Shown here: in pieces, positions 14,901 through 21,127 of the stretch | How the letters are laid out: the number at the start of each line of letters is the position of its first letter | Position numbering within the stretch: the stretch's first letter is position 1 | Position numbers and translations under genes: made by a program | Notes under the pieces: generated by a model | What the model was told of the DNA's origin: nothing | The model's database searches: none | What the model saw: the letters and a program-made list of their open reading frames with translations, nothing else | Origin: JAENVT01 sp040005915 | GTDB taxonomy: Bacteria > Actinomycetota > Acidimicrobiia > Acidimicrobiales > Ilumatobacteraceae | Length of the DNA: 23,429 nt | Reading direction: 5' to 3' | Assembly: GCA_040005915.1 (NCBI GenBank) | Contig: JBDTYA010000082.1 | Coordinates: 1-23,429 of the forward strand

Positions 14901-15677
14901 GTGAGCTTTCAACATGTCATCGTGGATCTCGACGAGCCGTTCGCCACCGTCACGCTCAACCGACCGGAGAAGCGCAACGCGCTGTCGTTGGAGGTGATGC
15001 TCGAGGTGACCGAGGCATTTCGGGCGGTCGGAGGCAGCAACGCGGTCGGCGCGATCCTTGCGGCCAACGGGCCGGTGTTCTCCGCCGGCCACAACTTCGG
15101 CGACCTCGCCGGCGCCGACCTCGAGCAGGCGACCCACCTCTTCGATGTGTGCACCGAGATGATGAACACCATCCAGGCGATCCCGCAGCCGGTCGTCGCC
15201 AAGGTGCATGCGTTGGCAACTGCGGCCGGGTGCCAACTGGTTGCATCGTGCGATCTGGCGATTGCCGCTGAAAGCGCGGGCTTTGCAACACCCGGCGGCA
15301 AGGGTGGCCTGTTCTGCCACACGCCCCTGGTTGCCGTCGCCCGCAACGTCGGTCGCAAGCGGGCGATGGAGCTGGCACTGACCGGTGACCAGATCTCCGC
15401 GGCGACCGCCGAGTCGTGGGGGCTCATCAACTATGCGGTACCCGACGAGGAGCTCGACAGTGCCGTGCACGACCTGCTGAGGCGTGCCACCCGAGGCAGC
15501 ATCGCTTCCAAGGCAGCGGGGAAGCGCAGCTTCTACGCCCAGACCGAACTCGGCCAGACCGAGGCATACGCGTACACGGTAGGGGTCATGGCCAATGCCG
15601 CGACCACGCCCGACGCGCAGGAAGGAATCGCCGCCTTCCTCGGCAAGCGCCGCGCTACCTTCACCGACCGTCCCTGA
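14901..15677 (+). CDS. Enoyl-CoA hydratase/isomerase family protein
   Basis: This 258-residue crotonase-fold protein has the N-terminal LNRPEKRNALS, the oxyanion-hole segments SAGHNFGDL and ATAAGCQLVASCDLAIA, and the downstream GKGGLFCHTPLVAVARNVGRKRAMELALTGD. The GLFC-TP-VA-AR pattern resembles the ECHDC3-like subgroup rather than the classical FadB/EchA hydratases, so the acyl-CoA substrate and even the reaction are uncertain. The start is GTG 14901 with no ribosome site. CACACT at 14889-14894 lies 6 nt upstream and could be a -10 element for a leaderless message. No other beta-oxidation gene is adjacent. The sequence after its stop looks like decayed coding DNA. Confidence 0.9.
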   Translation: MSFQHVIVDLDEPFATVTLNRPEKRNALSLEVMLEVTEAFRAVGGSNAVGAILAANGPVFSAGHNFGDLAGADLEQATHLFDVCTEMMNTIQAIPQPVVAKVHALATAAGCQLVASCDLAIAAESAGFATPGGKGGLFCHTPLVAVARNVGRKRAMELALTGDQISAATAESWGLINYAVPDEELDSAVHDLLRRATRGSIASKAAGKRSFYAQTELGQTEAYAYTVGVMANAATTPDAQEGIAAFLGKRRATFTDRP

Positions 15678-15702
15678 CCGCAGCGCGAGTGGGTCGGCGG
15701 CA

Positions 15703-15808
15703 ACGTTGGCGTTCGACGGCGCGCTGCCGGCAGGCACCTACCGGTTGTTGCTGCAGTTTCGGCTATCACGGCGACGTCGCCACCGCGGCGTTCACTGGTG
15801 GTGCAGTC
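15703..15808 (+). pseudogene. Frameshifted remnant of the C-terminus of an unidentified protein
   Basis: Frame one reads TLAFDGALPAGTYRLLLQF up to 15759. Skipping one base (15760) continues as GYHGDVATAAFTGGAV. Together they resemble the C-terminal tail of secreted actinobacterial proteins ending in a pattern like YRLFLQF..G.V.TAAFT; this is recollection, not a search. Neither frame is open enough to be a gene, and the rest of the parent protein is missing upstream, where the hydratase gene ends. A one-base sequencing error could restore the frame, but it would not restore the missing N-terminal part. Confidence 0.45.
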
Positions 15809-15868
15809 ATGAGCGCAGCGACCGCGACGGACAGTCTCCGGTTGCGCCGCTTCACTCCCGCCGATTGA
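15809..15868 (+). pseudogene. Possible remnant of a GNAT acetyltransferase N-terminus
   Basis: A 19-residue frame starting with ATG 15809 encodes MSAATATDSLRLRRFTPAD and then stops. SLRLRRFTPAD is the typical opening of GNAT N-acetyltransferases, but the domain does not continue after the TGA in any frame. The tyrosine phosphatase gene starts 13 nt later. It may mark the 5' end of a deleted gene. The match is short, so chance is possible. Confidence 0.3.
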
Positions 15869-15881
15869 ATCGACGGCACCT

Positions 15882-16403
15882 ATGCCGTCGCCCATCCGCG
15901 TGCTCTTCGTCTGCCTGGGCAACCACTGCAGGTCTCCGTCGGCCCACGCCGTGGCCGAGCACGTCGCCCGGCTGCGCACCAGCGAGAACATCGTCTTCGA
16001 TTCGGCGGCGACCGGCCGGGCCCACGTCGGCAGCCTGCCGCATCCACTGGCATCCCACGAGGGTGGCCTGCGCGGCTATCACGTCGGCCACATCGGTCGG
16101 CAGCTCCACCCCGACGATTTCGGCCGGTACGACCTGATCATCGCCATGGACCGTGACAACGCCACAGATCTCGAACGCCTGCGCGGCGGCGAGGAATCGC
16201 GGCGTGGGTTCTACTCGTCGGTCGAACCCGTGCAGGTCCAACTGCTGCGCCGATGGGACCCGTTCGCGATGCCCGGCGACGAGGATCTCGCCGATCCATG
16301 GGGCAAGACGCCTGCCGCTTACGCCGAGATGTTCGATGTGATCGAGCGCTCGATCCCGCCGCTGGTCGAACATCTCGAGTGGTTGGTCAGCGAGAGCGGC
16401 TGA
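15882..16403 (+). CDS. Low-molecular-weight protein-tyrosine phosphatase
   Basis: This 173-residue cytoplasmic phosphatase has the N-terminal P-loop CLGNHCRS (C11, R17 of the CX5R signature) directly after the first strand. It also has the central LIIAMDRDN element and, late in the protein, DPWG, which supplies the acid/base aspartate. Most family members have isoleucine or similar in the P-loop where this one has histidine (CLGNxCRS), a small variation that may alter substrate preference. The family dephosphorylates phosphotyrosine, and sometimes arginine or small substrates; no kinase or exopolysaccharide genes are nearby to indicate the partner. ATG 15882 gives the normal N-terminus. The gene is convergent with the sigma-like regulator, with 13 nt between stops. 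Confidence 0.92.
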   Translation: MPSPIRVLFVCLGNHCRSPSAHAVAEHVARLRTSENIVFDSAATGRAHVGSLPHPLASHEGGLRGYHVGHIGRQLHPDDFGRYDLIIAMDRDNATDLERLRGGEESRRGFYSSVEPVQVQLLRRWDPFAMPGDEDLADPWGKTPAAYAEMFDVIERSIPPLVEHLEWLVSESG

Positions 16404-16416
16404 ACCGCTGCCACCG

Positions 16417-17142
16417 TCAGGCGACGTCGGCAAGGACCCGAAGTTGGCGCACAACCGCTCGACGACGATTCCGAACGGTGCGATCCGTCACGCGCAATAT
16501 GCCCGCAGCCTCCTTCACCGTCGATGTGTTCAGCAGGGTCACGACCACGGCAACGTCGGCATCGCTCATGCCTGCTGCCTTGGCACGACGCAGCAGGTCG
16601 ACGATGACGCTGAACGGCTCTGTCGCCGCCGTGTCGGTTTCGGCCGTTCGATCGAGGTCGGCGGGATCGGTGTACTCGTGCACCAGCTTGCGTCGTCGCG
16701 CCTTGAGGAACGCCCGGTATTCGCAATCGCGCAGCATGTTCTTGATCACATAGCGATCTCGTTGCTCGATCGGAAACGAACGGATCACGCCCCACGCCTC
16801 GCTCAACAGTTCATCGAGCGCCTCGAGTTGGCTGTCGAAGCCGGTCGAGTTGCGCTTGGCGCAGGCGCTGAGACCGGGGAGCATCCGCTGCAGCACGACC
16901 CGCGCCGCGAGATCGTCGTGGCGGGCCAGCACGACCAGCCGGCGCATCGCCTCGTCGCTGGCGGAATCGGCCTGCACCGGACCGAGACCGGTGAGCACAA
17001 GGAGTTCATCGAGAGAGCCCAGGGGCATCGGTGTCAGCTTCCAGCCGCTGGCCCGCTGAACGGCGGAACGGCGTCGGCTGAGCAGGTTCCATTCGCGTTG
17101 CAGCCTGGTGAGCAAGTACCGGTGATTGGGGAGGGGTGTCAT
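16417..17142 (-). CDS. Sigma-70 region 4-like DNA-binding protein
   Basis: This protein of about 241 residues looks like a diverged sigma factor. The central part (LARHDDLAARVVLQRMLPGLSACAKR, then LDELLSEAWGVIRSFP and YVIKNMLRDCEYRAF) resembles sigma region 2. The C-terminus (MSDADVAVVVTLLNTSTVKEAAGILRVTDRTVRNRRRAVVRQLR) is a region 4-like helix-turn-helix. Region 2 lacks obvious canonical -10-recognition residues, so a non-sigma regulator is possible. The start is uncertain: ATG 17142 leaves a 133-bp divergent gap to the FtsK-like gene, while ATG 17277 would add 45 basic residues and touch the start of the neighbour. I prefer 17142 because the extension uses several rare AGA codons. Divergence from the FtsK-like gene suggests a regulatory link. 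Confidence 0.72.
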   Translation of the reverse strand: MTPLPNHRYLLTRLQREWNLLSRRRSAVQRASGWKLTPMPLGSLDELLVLTGLGPVQADSASDEAMRRLVVLARHDDLAARVVLQRMLPGLSACAKRNSTGFDSQLEALDELLSEAWGVIRSFPIEQRDRYVIKNMLRDCEYRAFLKARRRKLVHEYTDPADLDRTAETDTAATEPFSVIVDLLRRAKAAGMSDADVAVVVTLLNTSTVKEAAGILRVTDRTVRNRRRAVVRQLRVLADVA

Positions 17143-17275
17143 GCCGGCACCATGCGCCGCTGGTCTCATCGCAGGTCTCACCGCTCGCTTCACAGCGTGA
17201 CCCACTTCGCCGATCTGTTGTCTCCCGGCCTTGTGGCCCTTCCGAATCCATCCGTCCGGCGTGCCTCGTTTGGGC

Positions 17276-20200
17276 ATGACAGATCTGTGGACTCTTTCGT
17301 GGGTTGCCGGGCCCGATGCAGGTGGATGGGCTGTGCTCGGTCGTGGCTCGCACATCGTCGGCAGGGCCCCAGGTGCCGCGATGCGCTGCGATGACGTCGC
17401 CCTCGAGCCTCACCACTTGCTCGTCGAGATCTCGCCTGCGGGCGCGGCGCTCAGCCAACTGAGCGGCCGGGTGCCGGTGCGAGTCGACGGCGAACCGCTG
17501 AACGGTTCGGTCGTCCTCCTCGCCGAGGCACGCCTCGAATTGGGCCACAGTGTTCTGAACCTGTGCCGGGGGGACCTCACAGCCCCTGGTCACAGTGCTG
17601 GACCGGCGAACCTGGTCGCGACCGCCGCCGGCAGCGTGGTGATTCGCTGTCCGCGCGCCGCGGCGGTGTGGGATCCACCACCGGTCTGCCCACCCGCCCG
17701 GCTCGCGGATCCCGGCCAGGCAGGTGGCGGGGTGCTGCCGGCGATTCTCGCGCTCGCCGGCGCGGGTGTGGTGGCCGTCCTGCTGCAGCAACCGATGTTC
17801 CTGATCTTCGGGGCGATCGGCGCCGTCGTCGCCTTCGGCACGTGGGGCGGCCAACGCGCCGGCCTGTTCCACCGGCGTCGACGCGACGCCAGAACAAGGC
17901 AGAGGCAGGACGCCGCATTCGAGACCGCGATCGATGCACAGCGTGCCGGATTCGTCGCCCACCACACGACCAACGACTCCACGCCGTTCTCGGCCCGGCG
18001 GGCGATCGAGGGTCTCACCGCAGATCTGTGGGCACGGCGCGTGACTCACGACGATGGATTCAGGGTGTCGGTCGGCACCGGGAGCGTGGCATGGGCGCCT
18101 TGTCTCGGCGATGGCCCGAACGCCGGATCGCCGGGAAACCTGGGCGCGATGACGCTGCTGGCCGACCTTCCACTGGCGGCTGCAATCGACGGGGTTTGTC
18201 GGCTCGCCGTGCGCGGCGCGCCTGACAGGGCACGAGCCGTCGCCCGCTCGATCGTCGTGCAGCTCGCGGCCAACTGCGGGCCAGCGGACGTTCGCATCGT
18301 GGTCGTCACCAGCGAACCGGCACGCTGGGTGTGGCTCGATCAACTCCCGCATGCGACCACTGCGGTGGGGGCCGTCGCGGTGGTCGGTGAAGCCGGTTTG
18401 TCGGAGACGATCGGCGAGTACGACGTTGCGCCGCATCCACATCTGGTGGTCATCACCGACGCGCCCGAACTGCTGGCGGCGCGCACGAGCCCACTTCGCC
18501 GGGCGATCGTCGGCGAGCGATCTTTGGCACTGATCGTGCTCGTCGGCCGCGACGAGGGCATACCCCATGTGTGCTCGTCGCTGCTCGACCTGTGCGGACC
18601 GATCAACGCCAGATGGCATGCCGACGCGGCGCTCGCCTCGCTGCCGGTTCAGGCGCGGTGCTTCGGGATCAGCGAGCGAAGCGCGATGCGTCTGGTCCGT
18701 GGCCTCAGCGGCCTCGTCGATCCGGAGGACCCGCTGAGCGGTGGCGGAGGGATTCCGGGCGATGTCACGATGCTGTCGTTGTTGTCATCGTACGAACCGG
18801 CTGCCATCGCTGCCGGGTGGGTCGCCGGCGGCGCCGATCCGCTACCCCGGTCGGTGATCGGTGTAGCCGGCGACGGCGTGGTCGACATCGATCTCGACCG
18901 CGACGGACCGCATGCATTGCTGGCCGGCACGACGGGCGCCGGCAAGAGCGAGCTGTTGCGCACCCTCGTCGTCGGCCTGGCCGTCGGTTCGAGCCCGGAG
19001 CATCTCACGTTCGTGCTGATCGACTACAAGGGCGGTTCGACGTTCGACGCGTGCGCCCGCCTGCCGCACGTGGTCGGTGTCGTCACGGACCTCGACGACC
19101 ACCTTGCCAGCCGCGCGCTGCGCAGTCTGCACGCCGAGCTGCGCCGGCGCGAGCGGTTATTGCGGGGGGTCGGCGCCGCGGATCTCGCCGCGTACAGGCG
19201 GCTGGCCCCCGACTCGGTGTTGCCTCGCCTGGTCGTTGTGATCGACGAGTTCGCCGCGCTGGTCAGCGAGCAACCAGATTTCCTGCACGCCCTGGTCGGC
19301 ATCGCCCAACGCGGGCGCAGCCTTGGTGTTCACCTGATCCTGGCGACGCAGCGACCGAGCGGCGTCATCAGCGACGACATCCGGGCCAACACCAATCTTC
19401 GGCTCGCGCTGCGGCTGCACGACGCTGCCGATGCGATCGACGTCGTCGGTGATCGCGCCCCTGCGGCGATCCCGCGCGGGCTGGCGGGTCGGGCCGTGAT
19501 GCGACTCGGGCCCGACGAGATCCTCACCTTCCAGACGGCCCGTTGTACGACACCGGTTCCCGACGGCGGCACCGAACTCGACCTGTTGGTCGCCGCGGTA
19601 TGCGACGCGACGGTCCTGATCGGGTCGCGCCCGCCGATGTCACCCTGGTTGCCGCCGCTCGCACCGGTGGTGCCGGTGGATGTACCGAAGGTCGCCGACT
19701 GCATCGTCGGAGTCGCCGACGATCCCGACGGGCAACGCGTCGTGCCGTTGCGGTGGGATCGGACCGAAGGCCACCTGCTGCTGGCCGGCGCAGCAGGCTG
19801 CGGAGCGACATCGACGCTCGTCCTGCTGGGCACCGCGACAGCGATCGACGGCTCGGGTTCACACCTGTACGTGATCGACGGTCGCGGCGATCATGCATTG
19901 GCTGTGTTCGAGAGCTCGCCGTGGTGTGGCGGTGTCGTGCGGCTTCACGAACGGGAGCGGATGACCCGGCTGGTCAACCGGCTTGGCCAGGAGTTGGCGC
20001 GGCGCGTCGCTCGACCCGCGGCACCGAAGCATCCGATCGTCGTGCTGATCGACGGGCTCGATGCGGTGCGCGCCGCGCTCGACGACCTCGAGACCGCTAC
20101 CGAGTTCGAGGCCCTCGAAGCGATCTTCGCCCTCGGTGCCGCGCACGATGTGACCGTGATCTGCGCGATCGAACGGGCGGCGGCCGTGCCTGCCGGCGTG

Positions 20201-21070
20201 ATCGCGTGTTGCGCGCAGCGTTGGGTGTTCAACCTCGCCGACCCGCTGGACGCAGTCGGCCTTGGTGTCACTCCGGTCGACGTCCCCGGCCCGCAGCCCG
20301 GACGTGTCTTCGTCGCCGCGGCCGGGCTCGAGGCGCAACTGATGCACGGCGCGATACCGCTGCCGGCGTGCGTGGACGGGGCTGTGCCGACACCCATCGA
20401 GTGCCTACCGGCCGCGCTGCCGGTCGCCGATCTACCGATCGGCCGGGGTCATGCAGACGGCACGCTGTTGCCGCTCGGACTCGGCTTCGGCGACGGCCGG
20501 GTGTGTTCCGTCGATGTGCCCGACGGAGAGCACATGATGATCATCGGCCCGGCGCGATCGGGACGGAGCACGGCGCTCCAACGGATCATCTGCGCCTGGC
20601 GCGACGCCTACCCTGACGGGTGGTGGCGAATCATCGCGCCGCGCCGCACGTCGCTCGACGATCGGAATCGTCATCGGGCATTCGCCGAGATCATCGACGA
20701 CATCCCGACCAGCGGCCCGGTCCTCATCGCGATCGACGACGCCGAGTTGGTCGACGACGTGGGTGGAGCCCTAGCGACCCTCGCAGCCTCGCGTCGGGCC
20801 GGGTTGATGATCGTGGCCTCGGGCAAGCCCGACTCGCTGCGCCAGAGCTACGGGCATTGGACGGGCGTGGTCCGCCGCAGCAGGCTCGGTCTCGTCACCA
20901 GCGCATCGAACGATCTCGACGGAGACCTGCTCGGTGCGTCGCTGCCACGGCGGCTGCCGATCCCTGCCCGAGCGGGTCTGGCGTGGCTGATCGCCGACGG
21001 CGAGGTCGTTCTGACACAGATCGCGATCGGCTCGGCGGCACCACATTCCGCAGTGTTCGTGCAGGATTGA
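17276..21070 (+). CDS. FHA-FtsK/SpoIIIE ATPase, EssC/EccC-like (type VII secretion type)
   Basis: This 1264-residue membrane ATPase has an N-terminal FHA-like domain (about residues 13-90; VLGRGSHIVGR, then DDVALEPHHLLVEI) and two hydrophobic segments (about 153-195). Three FtsK-type ATPase domains follow. The first is intact: Walker A GTTGAGKSE at 551-559, then LIDYKGGSTFDACARLPHVVG, Walker B VVVIDEFAAL with D657/E658, and the sensor region LGVHLILATQRPSGVISDDI. The second and third P-loops are degenerate: GAAGCGATST (from 838) lacks the lysine, and GPARSGRST (from 1091) has arginine in its place. This pattern, one active motor and two diverged domains, is that of EssC/EccC coupling ATPases. 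No WXG100 substrate or other secretion component is in the window. ATG 17276 is chosen because the FHA fold begins just after it; no ribosome site is visible. Confidence 0.88.
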   Translation: MTDLWTLSWVAGPDAGGWAVLGRGSHIVGRAPGAAMRCDDVALEPHHLLVEISPAGAALSQLSGRVPVRVDGEPLNGSVVLLAEARLELGHSVLNLCRGDLTAPGHSAGPANLVATAAGSVVIRCPRAAAVWDPPPVCPPARLADPGQAGGGVLPAILALAGAGVVAVLLQQPMFLIFGAIGAVVAFGTWGGQRAGLFHRRRRDARTRQRQDAAFETAIDAQRAGFVAHHTTNDSTPFSARRAIEGLTADLWARRVTHDDGFRVSVGTGSVAWAPCLGDGPNAGSPGNLGAMTLLADLPLAAAIDGVCRLAVRGAPDRARAVARSIVVQLAANCGPADVRIVVVTSEPARWVWLDQLPHATTAVGAVAVVGEAGLSETIGEYDVAPHPHLVVITDAPELLAARTSPLRRAIVGERSLALIVLVGRDEGIPHVCSSLLDLCGPINARWHADAALASLPVQARCFGISERSAMRLVRGLSGLVDPEDPLSGGGGIPGDVTMLSLLSSYEPAAIAAGWVAGGADPLPRSVIGVAGDGVVDIDLDRDGPHALLAGTTGAGKSELLRTLVVGLAVGSSPEHLTFVLIDYKGGSTFDACARLPHVVGVVTDLDDHLASRALRSLHAELRRRERLLRGVGAADLAAYRRLAPDSVLPRLVVVIDEFAALVSEQPDFLHALVGIAQRGRSLGVHLILATQRPSGVISDDIRANTNLRLALRLHDAADAIDVVGDRAPAAIPRGLAGRAVMRLGPDEILTFQTARCTTPVPDGGTELDLLVAAVCDATVLIGSRPPMSPWLPPLAPVVPVDVPKVADCIVGVADDPDGQRVVPLRWDRTEGHLLLAGAAGCGATSTLVLLGTATAIDGSGSHLYVIDGRGDHALAVFESSPWCGGVVRLHERERMTRLVNRLGQELARRVARPAAPKHPIVVLIDGLDAVRAALDDLETATEFEALEAIFALGAAHDVTVICAIERAAAVPAGVIACCAQRWVFNLADPLDAVGLGVTPVDVPGPQPGRVFVAAAGLEAQLMHGAIPLPACVDGAVPTPIECLPAALPVADLPIGRGHADGTLLPLGLGFGDGRVCSVDVPDGEHMMIIGPARSGRSTALQRIICAWRDAYPDGWWRIIAPRRTSLDDRNRHRAFAEIIDDIPTSGPVLIAIDDAELVDDVGGALATLAASRRAGLMIVASGKPDSLRQSYGHWTGVVRRSRLGLVTSASNDLDGDLLGASLPRRLPIPARAGLAWLIADGEVVLTQIAIGSAAPHSAVFVQD

Positions 21071-21127
21071 CGTCGGCCGTTCACGGCACCGCTTTCAAAT
21101 CGGCGCGAAGTTTGACAAAATGTAAAG

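Noticed and set aside
21112..21117. TTGACA, a perfect -35 hexamer
   Set aside because: A -10 box at normal spacing would fall inside the coding sequence after GTG 21128, and no TANNNT is present there. It cannot drive the hydroxylase gene in a normal way.
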